Assembly (NCBI RefSeq): GCF_041690465.1
Contig: NZ_JAWLHG010000016.1
Span: 1 to 64,000 of the forward strand
Direction of reading: 5' to 3'
DNA: 64,000 nucleotides
Source of the DNA: Falsiroseomonas sp041690465
GTDB lineage: Bacteria; Pseudomonadota; Alphaproteobacteria; Acetobacterales; Acetobacteraceae
In this document: positions 1-8,713 of the stretch, one piece after another
Numbering within the stretch: position 1 is the stretch's first letter
Layout of the letters: every line of letters begins with the position of its first letter
Made by a program: the position numbers and the translations under genes
Notes under the pieces: model-generated
Databases searched by the model: none
Told to the model about the DNA's origin: nothing
The model's input: the letters and a program-made list of their open reading frames with translations, nothing else

Positions 1-201
1 ATCTCCGCCTCCAGCCAAAGCTGGACGCCTACGAATCACACCCTGCCGCGCCGCATCCAATCACAAGCCGATTCCAGCCTGGGCTACTCGGGTCTAGGGG
101 ACGCCTTCACGCCGGAGATCCGTGCCGCCTGGGCGGCGGCCTATGGCCTGCTCGCCGAGGTCATGCAGCAGGCCGCGGAGCCGGCCGTGAAGGCAGCCTG
201 A
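1..201 (+). CDS. C-terminal fragment of a globin-family protein (5' end outside window or disrupted)
   Basis: The frame ending in TGA at 199-201 encodes a tail that resembles the last helix of single-domain bacterial globins: GLGDAFTPEIRAAW followed by an alanine-rich helix (AAAYGLLAEVMQQ). Such proteins bind heme and act in oxygen or nitric oxide handling. No heme-ligand histidine is visible, because that part would lie upstream. The first ~30 residues of the visible frame, rich in Ser, Thr, Gln and Asn, do not look like globin, and the DNA there looks less GC-rich than the rest. The gene may therefore be truncated by a rearrangement ending near base 95. The globin reading rests on one short motif. 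Confidence 0.45.
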   Translation: MSASSQSWTPTNHTLPRRIQSQADSSLGYSGLGDAFTPEIRAAWAAAYGLLAEVMQQAAEPAVKAA

Positions 202-253
202 CACTTCGCGGCCCCCCGTCGCCCCGGCCGCGCCAGCCTGCTATCCTCGGCGC

Positions 254-913
254 GTGAACGTCCTCGCCCCGCCCCGCGCCAGGCTGCAGATCGAGGTGGT
301 CTTCGATCTTGTCTGCCCCTGGTGCCACCTCGGTGCCCATCGGCTGCGCCGCACGCTTCGTGCGCGGCCGGACCTTGCCGCGGAGATCGCCTGGCGGCCC
401 TTCCTGCTCAACCCGGATATCGGGCCGGGCGGGGTGCCGCGGCAGGACTACATGATGCGCAAGTTCGGCGGCGAGGACCGCGCCCGCCGGCTGCACGCCA
501 CCATCGCGGAGCTCGGCCGGGCGGAGGGGCTGCGCTTCGCCTTCGACCGGATCCGCCGCATCCCGCCCTCGCTCGACGCGCATCGCCTGGTCCGCATGGC
601 CGACCGCCAGGGCCTGGCCGATGCCGCGGTCGAGGCGCTGTTCGAAGCCTATTTCGCGGAGGGCGACGACATCGGCGACCATGGCGTGCTGGCGGGAATC
701 GCCGCCGCTCTCGGCATGGACCCCGTCGAGACGCGCCGGGCGTTGGCCGGGGTGCAGGAAGCGGAGGCGGTGCATGCCGACAACCTTCGCGCGCATCGCC
801 TCGGCATCAACGGCGTGCCCTGCTTCGTGGTGCAGAGCCGCCACGCCATCGCCGGCGCGCAGGAGCCGGAGGTGCTGGAGCGGCTGCTGGACGTGGCGCT
901 GGTGGAGGGGTGA
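254..913 (+). CDS. DsbA-family oxidoreductase, FrnE / 2-hydroxychromene-2-carboxylate isomerase-like
   Basis: A 219-residue protein with a GTG start. It has a DsbA-like thioredoxin fold: a redox motif CPWC at residues 21-24 after the first beta strand (EVVFDLV), an all-helical insertion in the middle, and the cis-proline loop NGVPCFVV followed by the family segment SGAQ-like AGAQEPEVL near the C terminus. No signal peptide is visible, so it is probably cytoplasmic, as is usual for FrnE-type proteins, which act as thiol oxidoreductases or glutathione-dependent isomerases. The substrate cannot be told. It lies alone between the globin fragment and a convergent minus-strand gene 13 bases downstream. 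Confidence 0.85.
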   Translation: MNVLAPPRARLQIEVVFDLVCPWCHLGAHRLRRTLRARPDLAAEIAWRPFLLNPDIGPGGVPRQDYMMRKFGGEDRARRLHATIAELGRAEGLRFAFDRIRRIPPSLDAHRLVRMADRQGLADAAVEALFEAYFAEGDDIGDHGVLAGIAAALGMDPVETRRALAGVQEAEAVHADNLRAHRLGINGVPCFVVQSRHAIAGAQEPEVLERLLDVALVEG

Positions 914-926
914 ACGGCCCTCTCCT

Positions 927-1569
927 TTATTCGCGCGCCTCGTCCCGCTCAAGCACGAAGCTGTCGAGCAGTCGCACGGCACCGTCCCGGATTGCACGCC
1001 AACGCGGCAGGTGCTCGCGGCGGTAGCGGAGTTCGGCTTCGAGTCCGCGGTACACGAAGTGATGCTGGCATCGCAAGTTGTCCAACCGCTGCGTGCCACG
1101 GACCACCAACTGCGAGGGCGGCGAGGTGCAATAGATCGCCTCCGGACGGTGCGCCGAGTCCGCGGGCGGGTCGAAGCGATCCTGGCGGGTGGGAGAGGGC
1201 CTGTCGTCCGGCAAAGCGCGATGCATGATGAGACCCGCCGGCACTGGCGCCTCGCTTGCCGACAGGACGAGGCTTCGCTCTGCAGGCTCGACGAAGCTGC
1301 GGTCCCAGATCGCAAACATGCTGGTCAGCTTAGTTTCTGCCGGCAAGCCGCGACACGCCGAGATTGACCGCGCGGTGGCTGCCAAGAAACACGGCGATGA
1401 CGTATTCGCGCGGCACCACCAGCCGAATGTCGCGCATGGCTATGTCCACCGATGACGAGCGCTGCGCGCTTGCGACGGTCGCAAAGGGATCCTGCGCGAA
1501 GGCACGTCCATGAGGAGCCATTTGCGCCAGGACAACGGCGAAGAGGCCTGCCGGCGCCGCTCGACGCAT
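927..1569 (-). pseudogene. Hypothetical exported protein, probably split by a frameshift
   Basis: Two minus-strand frames look like halves of one protein. The upstream half (1569 to 1330) starts with a signal peptide (MRRAAPAGLFAVVLAQ..., cleavage near GRAFAQ) and continues with MRDIRLVVPREYVIAVFLG, then stops at 1330-1332. The downstream half (about 1340 to 927), in another frame, reads FAIWDRSFVEPAERS and ends with HHFVYRGLEAELRYRREHLP and a C-terminal helix. From memory, small exported proteobacterial proteins combine a 'VPREY' type N-terminal strand with a 'RYRREHLPEW' type C terminus, so one frameshift around 1330-1345 is the simplest reading. The alternative is two coupled genes, the second starting at ATG 1319. 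Function unknown. Confidence 0.5.
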
Positions 1570-1591
1570 AGATTGCTCGACTCCGCTTCAG

Positions 1592-1614
1592 GTCAGCCTC
1601 GGCGAGAGGCTCAC
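1592..1614 (-). terminator. Hairpin downstream of mfd
   Basis: Arms AGCCTC (1595-1600) and GAGGCT (1606-1611) with a 5-base loop. The stem can extend to about nine pairs with one mismatch. It lies between the mfd stop and the next minus-strand gene. There is no T tract, so factor-independent termination is uncertain. Confidence 0.3.
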
Positions 1615-1637
1615 CGACTGCGGACCGTTGACAACCC

Positions 1638-4600
1638 TTATCTCTTCCACCGGCCCGGAAACGGGATCGGCTTCGTCGTTGCGCCTTTCGGCGGAGGCGG
1701 CACGATGGTTGGGCGGAAGACGCCCTTCTTCGCGGGCGCCGCGACCGGCCGGGGCGGTGGTGCTGCCTGCTTCGGCGGCTTCGGCGCCTCCGGCACACGC
1801 CCCTGCGCGACCTCGGCCAGCGCCGTCAGAAGCTTCCGTGCCTCCTTGATGCGCGCGTCGAAGGGCATTTCTTGCGACAGGGCGAGCTTGTGGTCGGGGC
1901 GCAACTTCACCACGCCCCCTTGCCCCGCCACCCACTGGACCAGCGCGCCGGGATCGGCGAAGCGGTTGCCCCTGAAGCCGAGCACGATGCCCTTCGGCCC
2001 GACATCCAGCTTCTCCACGCCCGCGGCGCGGCAGAGCGACTTCAGGAACACCACCTGCAGCAGCGTCTCCGCCTCCGGCGGCAGCGGGCCGAAGCGGTCG
2101 GCGAGCTCGGCCGCCATCGCCTCGATCTCCGCCTCGTTCTGCAGCCCGCCGATGCGGCGATAAAGGCCGAGGCGGACCGGCAGGTCGCGCACATAGGCCT
2201 CGGGCAGCATCACCGGCAGGCCGAGATTGATCTGCGGCGTCCACTCGCGGTCCTCGATCGCCGCCGCGCCGGGGCCGTGCTTCAGCTCCGCCACCGCCTC
2301 CTCCAGCATCTGCTGGTAGAGCTCGATGCCGACCTCGCGGATATGGCCGCTCTGCTCGTCGCCCAGCAGGTTGCCGGCGCCGCGGATATCGAGGTCGTGG
2401 CTGGCAAGCGTGAAGCCGGCGCCGAGATTGTCGAGCGTCTGCATCACCTCCAGCCGCTTCTCGGCCGCCGCGCTCAGCCGGTGCGTCTGCGGCCAGGTGA
2501 GATAGGCGTAGCCGCGCTGCTTGCCGCGCCCGACGCGGCCGCGCAGCTGGTAGAGCTGGGCGAGCCCGAACATGTCGGCGCGGTGGATGATCAGCGTGTT
2601 CACCGCCGCCATGTCGAGCCCGCTCTCGACGATGTTGGTCGAAAGCAGGATGTCGTGCCTGGCGTCGCCGAACTCGGTCATCACCCGCTCGAGCTCGGTC
2701 GGCGAGAGGCGGCCATGCGCCTCCGCGATGCGTGCCTCGGGCACGATCTCGGCCAGCCGCTCGCGCACCTTCGGCAGGTCCTCGAGGCGGGGCACGACGC
2801 AGAACACCTGGCCGCCGCGGAAACGCTCGCGCTGGATCGCCTCGCGCACCACCACGCCGTCCCAGGGCATGATGAAGGTGCGCACCGCCAGGCGGTCCAC
2901 CGGCGGGGTCGCGATCACGCTCATCTCCCGCACGCCGGTGAGCGCCAGCTGCAGGGTGCGCGGGATCGGCGTCGCGGTCAGCGTCAGCACATGCACATCG
3001 GCCTTGAGCTGCTTGAGCCGCTCCTTGTGGGCGACGCCGAAATGCTGCTCCTCGTCAACGATGACCAGGCCGAGATCGGCGAACTCCACGCCCTTGGCCA
3101 GCAGCGCATGGGTGCCGACGACGATGTTGATGGAGCCGTCCTTCAGCCCTTCCCGCACCGCCACCGCTTCCTTCGGCGTCACCATGCGCGAGAGCTGCGC
3201 GATCTTCACCGGCAGCCCCTCGAAGCGCCTGGCGAAGGTGCGTGTGTGCTGGCGGGAGAGCAGCGTGGTCGGCACCACGACGGCCACCTGGCTGCCCGAC
3301 ATCGCGACGCAGAAGGCGGCGCGCAGCGCCACCTCGGTCTTGCCGAAGCCGACATCGCCGCAGATCAGGCGGTCCATCGGCTTGCCGGCGGAAAGGTCCT
3401 CCAGCACGTCGGCGATGGCGCGCTGCTGGTCGTCGGTCTCGGCGAAGGGGAAGCGGGCGCAGAACTCGTCCCAGGCGCCCTCGGGCGGGATGGCGGCGAT
3501 CGCCTCCTTCGTCGCGCGCTCGGCGGCGATGCGGATCAGCCCCGCGGCCATGTCGGCGATGCGCTGCTTGGCCTTGGCCTTGCGCGCCTGCCAGGCGCCG
3601 CCGCCGAGCTTGTCGAGCGCGACGCCGGCCTGCTCGCTGCCGAAGCGCGACAGCAGCTCGATGTTCTCCACCGGCAGGAACAGCTTGTCGCCGCCGTCAT
3701 AGACAAGGCGCAGGCATTCATGCGCGGCACCGGAAACGTCGATCGTCGCCAGCCCGTCATAGCGGCCGATGCCGTGGTCCTGGTGAACGACCAAGTCGCC
3801 TTCGGCGATCTCGGTGGCATCCGCGATGAACTGGTCGGCCCGGCGGCGGCGGCGCGGCGGACGGGCGATCCGTTCGCCGAGCAGGTCCTGCTCGCCGGTG
3901 ACGACGATGTCCGGAGAGACGAAACCGCGCTCCACGCCGAGGACCGCCAGCCCGACGGCGCCCTTGGCCAGCTTCTGGAGATGCAGCACATCGTCCACCG
4001 GCTCCGAGGCAACGCCGTTCTCGCGAAGCAGGCTGCCGAGCCGCTCGCGCGATCCGCGCGTCCAGGCGGCGAGCACCGGGCGGTGCCCGCGCGCGGCCAT
4101 CGCCTTGGCGTGCTCGCCATAGGCGGCGAAGACGTTCTTCCCCTCGGCGCGCACGTCGCTGAACAGCCGGCCCGGACGGCCGCCGGCATCCACCACGCCC
4201 GGCAGCTCCGACGCGGGCGCGAAGGGGATGAAGCGCATCACCGTCGCCTCCGCCAGCATGGTCTCCCACGCGTCGAGGTCGAGGTAGAGGCGATCGGGCG
4301 GCGCCGGGCGATAGGGCACCTCGCCTTCGCGCGTCGGGCCACGGCGAGCTTCGTAGTGGTCGGCGATCATCTCCATCCGCACCGCCAGCGCGTCGTCGGC
4401 CTGGTGGTCGAAGCTGACCGTTGTCTCCCCTGGTGCACCCTCGCCGAGATGGTCGAGCAGCGTTTCCATCTTCTCATGGAACAGCCCGGCCCAGTGCTCC
4501 ATGCCCGGATGCTTCCGGCCCGCGGAGACCGAGACGTAGAGCGGATCCTCCCCCGCCGCGGCGCCGAACAACTCGCGGTACGCGGTGCGGAAGCGGCTGA

Positions 4601-5240
4601 TCGAGGGCGCGTCGAGGAACAACTCGCCGACCGGGCGCAGCGTCAGCGCGTCCAGCCTGTCGCCACTGCGCTGGCTGGCGGTGTCGAAGCGGCGGATGTC
4701 CTCGATCTCGTCGCCGAACAGGTCGAGGCGGATGGGGTCGGATTCGCCGGCGGGGAACAGGTCCACGATGCCGCCGCGCACGGCGTATTCGCCATGCTCC
4801 ATCACCGTGCCGGTGCGATGGTAGCCATTGGCCTCAAGGAACTCCGCCAGCTTCTGCGGGTCCTGTCGGCCGCCGCGCTTCAGCGCCAGCGTCGCGCCGG
4901 TGAAGGCGGCGCGCGGCGGTACCTTCTGCACCAGCGCGTTCACCGTGGTGAGCAGGATGCGCGGGGTCAGCGTGCGCTCGGCCAGGCGGGTCAGCGTGGC
5001 GACGCGCTCGGCGACGATCTCCGGGTTCGGGGAGGCGCGGTCATAGGGCAGGCAGTCCCAGGCGGGGAAGCGCAGCACCTCGGCATGTGGGGCGAAGAAG
5101 GCGAGCGCCTCGGCGAGCCGGGCCATCCGCGCATCGTCGCGGCAGACATGCAGGACCGGGTTGCGCGTCTCGGCGCGGCGGCGGGCGAGCAGCAGCGCAT
5201 CGAAGCCCTCGGGGGCGCCGTGGACGAGAATCGTATCCAT
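1638..5240 (-). CDS. mfd: Transcription-repair coupling factor Mfd
   Basis: A 1200-residue protein, close to the usual Mfd length. Mfd is a DNA translocase that removes stalled RNA polymerase and recruits UvrA to transcribed-strand lesions. Visible in order: the N-terminal UvrB-like region (PAWDCLPYDRASPNPEI), the RNA-polymerase-interaction region near residue 480 (EGDLVVHQDHGIGRYDGL), helicase motif I GDVGFGKTEVALRAAF near 630, motif II DEEQHFGV near 730, TATPIPRTL, and the RGRVGRG motif VI shared with RecG. The C-terminal TRCF domain follows, ending in a basic Pro/Lys tail. Its ATG overlaps the sdhE stop (TAATG), so the two genes are translationally coupled. Confidence 0.97.
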   Translation of the reverse strand: MDTILVHGAPEGFDALLLARRRAETRNPVLHVCRDDARMARLAEALAFFAPHAEVLRFPAWDCLPYDRASPNPEIVAERVATLTRLAERTLTPRILLTTVNALVQKVPPRAAFTGATLALKRGGRQDPQKLAEFLEANGYHRTGTVMEHGEYAVRGGIVDLFPAGESDPIRLDLFGDEIEDIRRFDTASQRSGDRLDALTLRPVGELFLDAPSISRFRTAYRELFGAAAGEDPLYVSVSAGRKHPGMEHWAGLFHEKMETLLDHLGEGAPGETTVSFDHQADDALAVRMEMIADHYEARRGPTREGEVPYRPAPPDRLYLDLDAWETMLAEATVMRFIPFAPASELPGVVDAGGRPGRLFSDVRAEGKNVFAAYGEHAKAMAARGHRPVLAAWTRGSRERLGSLLRENGVASEPVDDVLHLQKLAKGAVGLAVLGVERGFVSPDIVVTGEQDLLGERIARPPRRRRRADQFIADATEIAEGDLVVHQDHGIGRYDGLATIDVSGAAHECLRLVYDGGDKLFLPVENIELLSRFGSEQAGVALDKLGGGAWQARKAKAKQRIADMAAGLIRIAAERATKEAIAAIPPEGAWDEFCARFPFAETDDQQRAIADVLEDLSAGKPMDRLICGDVGFGKTEVALRAAFCVAMSGSQVAVVVPTTLLSRQHTRTFARRFEGLPVKIAQLSRMVTPKEAVAVREGLKDGSINIVVGTHALLAKGVEFADLGLVIVDEEQHFGVAHKERLKQLKADVHVLTLTATPIPRTLQLALTGVREMSVIATPPVDRLAVRTFIMPWDGVVVREAIQRERFRGGQVFCVVPRLEDLPKVRERLAEIVPEARIAEAHGRLSPTELERVMTEFGDARHDILLSTNIVESGLDMAAVNTLIIHRADMFGLAQLYQLRGRVGRGKQRGYAYLTWPQTHRLSAAAEKRLEVMQTLDNLGAGFTLASHDLDIRGAGNLLGDEQSGHIREVGIELYQQMLEEAVAELKHGPGAAAIEDREWTPQINLGLPVMLPEAYVRDLPVRLGLYRRIGGLQNEAEIEAMAAELADRFGPLPPEAETLLQVVFLKSLCRAAGVEKLDVGPKGIVLGFRGNRFADPGALVQWVAGQGGVVKLRPDHKLALSQEMPFDARIKEARKLLTALAEVAQGRVPEAPKPPKQAAPPPRPVAAPAKKGVFRPTIVPPPPKGATTKPIPFPGRWKR

Positions 5241-5608
5241 TATTTGCTCGGCCGATTCAGGCCTTCAGGCCCAGCGGCCTTCCGGTCATCGGACGCGGGC
5301 TTGAGCTCGGGCGGCACGCCCGCGCCCGCTGCGCCGCATTCGAGCGCCATGCGCTCCAGCATCGGCGTGGTGATGTGGGAGGGAATGGCGCGGCGGCCGG
5401 AGAGCCAATCGGCCAGGTCCACGTCGGGCAGTTCCAGCACGGCTTCCAGCTCGTCCAGTTCCGAGTCGGTGAAGCTGGCGATGTTGGGCGCGACGAAGCC
5501 GCCAATCATGAGGTCGGCCTCCTTCGTTCCGCGATGCCAGGCGCGGAACATCAACCTGCGCCGGCGCGGGGAAAGCACGGTTTCGTCGGAGTCGCTATTG
5601 TCGGGCAT
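5240..5608 (-). CDS. sdhE: FAD assembly factor SdhE (Sdh5 / succinate dehydrogenase assembly factor 2)
   Basis: A 122-residue protein. SdhE promotes covalent FAD attachment to the flavoprotein subunit of succinate dehydrogenase. The family signature is visible: an RRRLMFRAWHRGTKEADLMI segment containing the RGxxE motif, then LDELEAVLELPDVDLADWLSG. Family members are usually 80-100 residues; the extra length here is an acidic N terminus and a proline-rich C-terminal tail. I chose the ATG at 5608 (MPDNSDSDE). It is the first gene of a two-gene unit with mfd, and it is divergent from recG across 66 bases that must carry both promoters. Confidence 0.9.
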   Translation of the reverse strand: MPDNSDSDETVLSPRRRRLMFRAWHRGTKEADLMIGGFVAPNIASFTDSELDELEAVLELPDVDLADWLSGRRAIPSHITTPMLERMALECGAAGAGVPPELKPASDDRKAAGPEGLNRPSK

Positions 5609-5674
5609 GTCGGCACCAGCGCACGGGCCTGCCATATAGAGGCGCATGGGAATCCTGTCAGCCCGAGCGACGGC

Positions 5675-7789
5675 ATGGCTGTGTTGAGTTCCGGCCCGGA
5701 GCAGGACGCGCGCGGGCTGGCCGGGTTGCTCGCGCCACTCGACGAGTTGCATGGCGTCGGGCCGACGCTGGCGAAGTTGCTGGCCGAGGCGACGGGCGGC
5801 GAGCGCGTGCTCGACCTGCTGCTGCACCTGCCGGAGCGGGTGGTGATCCGGCGCCGGGTGGCGAGCCCGGAGGAGGCGCCGCTCGACCAGGATTGCGTGC
5901 TGGAGGTGGAGGTGAAGAGCCTCCGCGCCGCCCGGGCGCGTTCCACCGGACGCCCCTATGTGGAGGTGAAGGCGCTGGCCGGCGGCTGGCCGCTCACCAT
6001 CCGCTACATGAATGGCCGTCTGCCCTGGATCCAGAAGCTGCTGCCGGCCGGATCCTTCCGCTTCCTTGCCGGGCGGGTGCTGGCCGAGGGGTCGCGCGGC
6101 TGGGCGATGCTCAACCCGCTGAGCGCCGAGCGGCCGGAGGCGCTGCCGCTGGTGGAGCCGGTCTGGCCGCTGGTGCGGGACCTGACGCCGAAGCGCCTGC
6201 GCGGCGCGATGGAGGCGGCGTTGGAACGGCTGCACCCGCTGCCCGAATGGGCCGACCTTCCCCTCGTCCAGCGCGAGGGCTGGCCGGCCTTCGATGTCGC
6301 CATCCGCAGCCTGCAACGCCCTGCGGGGCCCCTGCCCGCCGCGCCGCGGCGCCGGCTGGCCTATGACGAATTGCTGGCCAGCCAGGTGGCGATCGCCCTG
6401 GTCCGGCGGCGGCAGCGCAGCCGGCCAGGGCGGGCGCTGCCCGGCACCGGCGAGCTTCAGGCGAAGGCGCTGGCAGCCTTCGGCCATGCCCTCACGCCCG
6501 GCCAGGCCCAGGCGCTGGCCGAGATCGGCGCCGACATGGGCGCGCCGCGGCGGATGCTGCGGTTGCTCCAGGGCGATGTCGGCGCGGGCAAGACCCTGGT
6601 GGCGGTGCTGGCGATGCTGCGCGCCGTCGAGTCGGGCGCGCAGGGCGCATTGATGGCGCCGACCGAACTGCTCGCCCGGCAGCATCTGCGCACGCTGGTG
6701 AAGCTGTGCCACCCCGCGGGCGTGGAGGTCCGGCTGCTGACCGGCAATGTGAAGGGCACCGAGCGGAAGGAGGTGCTGCGCGGCCTGGCCTCCGGGCGCA
6801 TCGGCATCGTCGTCGGCACCCATGCGCTGTTCCAGGACGCCGTCGCCTTCCACGACCTCGGCCTGGCGGTGGTGGACGAGCAGCACCGTTTCGGCGTCGG
6901 CCAGCGACTCATGCTCGCCAACAAGGGCAAGGACGCCGACATGCTGGTGATGACCGCGACGCCGATCCCTCGCACGCTGCTGCTGACCCAGTGGGGCGAG
7001 ATGGCGGTCAGCCGCCTGGAGGGAAAGCCGGCCGGCCGGCAGCCCATCGCCACCCGCATCGTTTCCCAGGAACGCCTGCCGGAGGTGGTGGACCGCCTGG
7101 GCGAGGCACTGGCGCGTGGCGAACGGGCCTATTGGGTGGTGCGGGCCATCTCCGGCGGCGAGAGCGACGATTCCGTTGCCGCCGAGGACCGCTTCGCCGA
7201 ACTGTCGGCCCGCTTCCCCGGCCAGGTCGGCATGGCGCATGGGCTGCAGGAGATGGCGGTGCGGGAGGCGGCGCTGGCCGATTTCGCCGCCGGACGGACG
7301 AAGCTGCTGGTGGCGACCACGGTCGTCGAGGTGGGCGTGGACGTGCCGGAGGCGACGATCATGCTGATCGAGCAGGCCGAGCGCTTCGGCCTGGCCGCCC
7401 TGCACCAGCTGCGCGGTCGCGTCGGGCGCGGGTCCAGGCCCTCCTCCTGCCTGCTGATCCACTCCGAGGGCCTGTCGGATGGCGAGAAGCGCCGCCTGCT
7501 TGTGTTGCGCGACACCGAGGATGGCTTCCTGATCGCCGAGGAGGATCTGCGTACGCGTGGCGGCGGCGACGTGCTGCGGGAACGCCAATCCGGCATGATT
7601 GCCGGCCGCCTGCTCGACCCGCGAGAGGAGCCGGAGGAGTTCGACCGGCTGACCCATATCGCGCATCGGGACGCCGCCGCGCTGCTCGACCGCGACCCGG
7701 AACTGGCCTCGCCGCGCGGTCGGGCGGCGCTGACGCTGCTGGCGCTGTTCGGGCACGATCCGACGCTGGCGAAGCTGGATGCGGGATGA
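5675..7789 (+). CDS. recG: ATP-dependent DNA helicase RecG
   Basis: A 704-residue protein starting at ATG 5675 (MAVLSSGPEQD). RecG unwinds and reverses branched DNA such as stalled forks and Holliday junctions. Visible: an N-terminal wedge/OB domain containing LDELHGVGPTLAKLL and the LLLHLPERVVIRR segment, helicase motif I GDVGAGKT near residue 300, DEQHRFGVGQR near 405, TATPIPRTLLLTQWGEM, and RGRVGRG near 580. Length and motif order match the family. The frame is open well upstream, but the sequence before 5675 overlaps sdhE and does not look like RecG. Confidence 0.97.
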   Translation: MAVLSSGPEQDARGLAGLLAPLDELHGVGPTLAKLLAEATGGERVLDLLLHLPERVVIRRRVASPEEAPLDQDCVLEVEVKSLRAARARSTGRPYVEVKALAGGWPLTIRYMNGRLPWIQKLLPAGSFRFLAGRVLAEGSRGWAMLNPLSAERPEALPLVEPVWPLVRDLTPKRLRGAMEAALERLHPLPEWADLPLVQREGWPAFDVAIRSLQRPAGPLPAAPRRRLAYDELLASQVAIALVRRRQRSRPGRALPGTGELQAKALAAFGHALTPGQAQALAEIGADMGAPRRMLRLLQGDVGAGKTLVAVLAMLRAVESGAQGALMAPTELLARQHLRTLVKLCHPAGVEVRLLTGNVKGTERKEVLRGLASGRIGIVVGTHALFQDAVAFHDLGLAVVDEQHRFGVGQRLMLANKGKDADMLVMTATPIPRTLLLTQWGEMAVSRLEGKPAGRQPIATRIVSQERLPEVVDRLGEALARGERAYWVVRAISGGESDDSVAAEDRFAELSARFPGQVGMAHGLQEMAVREAALADFAAGRTKLLVATTVVEVGVDVPEATIMLIEQAERFGLAALHQLRGRVGRGSRPSSCLLIHSEGLSDGEKRRLLVLRDTEDGFLIAEEDLRTRGGGDVLRERQSGMIAGRLLDPREEPEEFDRLTHIAHRDAAALLDRDPELASPRGRAALTLLALFGHDPTLAKLDAG

Positions 7790-7939
7790 CGTGGTGGCCC
7801 GCTTGCGGCGCGGGGCGTTCAGACGTCCCTCGGCCTCCACGCAAGCTGGTCTCGACCCGAACGGGCATCAGGGAATCTTCTGGCAATGAGCGGGATCGTC
7901 ATCCAACCTCGGCCGAAATCAAAAAAGGGAACGGCGGCG

Positions 7940-8581
7940 ATGGGGTTGAAGATCATCGGGTCCGGCTTCGGTCGGACTGGCACCATGTCCACCAAGACCG
8001 CGCTGGAACAGCTGGGGTTTGGCCCCTGCCACCATATGGTCGAGGTGATGAGGGACGCCGCTCAGCCTGCCCATTGGGCCGCGCTTGCCGCAGGCGCCAA
8101 GGTGGACTGGGCCGCGGTCTTCTCCGGCTACAGGAGCCAGGTGGACTTCCCGGGTGCCGCTTTCTGGCACGAACTCTCCCTCGCCTTTCCCGAGGCCAAG
8201 GTCATCCACACGGAGCGGCCCGAAGATGAGTGGTGGGCCAGCTACTCCGGCACCATCGGCAAGTTCTTCGCCCTTCGCGAGACCATCCCCCTTCCGCCGC
8301 CCATCGCCGCGATCTTCGAAACCATGGACAAGCTGCTCATCAAAGACGTGTTCGGCGGGTTCGACCGCGAAACCTCCATCAAGGCCTACCAGCGCAACAA
8401 CGCCAAGGTGCGCGCCTTCATCCCGCCGGAACGGCTTCTGATCTTCTCCCCTGCCGACGGCTGGGATCCGCTCTGCCGGTTCCTGGGCGTGCCCGTTCCG
8501 GCGACCGCCTTTCCGCGCAGCAATGCCCGCGACGAGTTCTGGGCGCATTTCGGCGGCGAGCCGGCGGGTACGCCGGCCTGA
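7940..8581 (+). CDS. Sulfotransferase family protein
   Basis: A 213-residue protein starting at ATG 7940, with an AGGGA ribosome-binding site nine bases upstream; an earlier in-frame start at 7886 gives a non-conserved tail. The N terminus IIGSGFGRTGTMSTKTALEQ is the 5'-phosphosulfate-binding loop of PAPS-dependent sulfotransferases. The later segment AFPEAKVIHTERPEDEWWASY matches the 3'-phosphate-binding strand of the same fold, and the C terminus FLGVPVPATAFPRSNA is typical of the Sulfotransfer_4 type. It would transfer sulfate from PAPS to an unknown acceptor. It stands alone; with glycan genes elsewhere in the window a sugar acceptor is possible but unproven. Confidence 0.85.
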   Translation: MGLKIIGSGFGRTGTMSTKTALEQLGFGPCHHMVEVMRDAAQPAHWAALAAGAKVDWAAVFSGYRSQVDFPGAAFWHELSLAFPEAKVIHTERPEDEWWASYSGTIGKFFALRETIPLPPPIAAIFETMDKLLIKDVFGGFDRETSIKAYQRNNAKVRAFIPPERLLIFSPADGWDPLCRFLGVPVPATAFPRSNARDEFWAHFGGEPAGTPA

Positions 8582-8713
8582 CCGCAGCCGACGCGGAGAC
8601 GGACCGCTCCGTGCCTCGGGGGTAGAGGTCGCCGACCGCCGTCCCGCACGGGGGCTTGCGCCCGCCCCCCCGCCTCCTTAATCGGCGCCTCTGGGGAAGC
8701 CTGGGGATCGGTT

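Noticed and set aside
1872..5639. A very long open frame antisense to mfd
   Set aside because: Open only because of high GC third positions; no domain, and mfd is certain on the other strand.
8650..8669. GGGGGC...GCCCCC hairpin after the sulfotransferase gene as a terminator
   Set aside because: Six pairs in a G/C run with no T tract and imperfect spacing; too weak to list.
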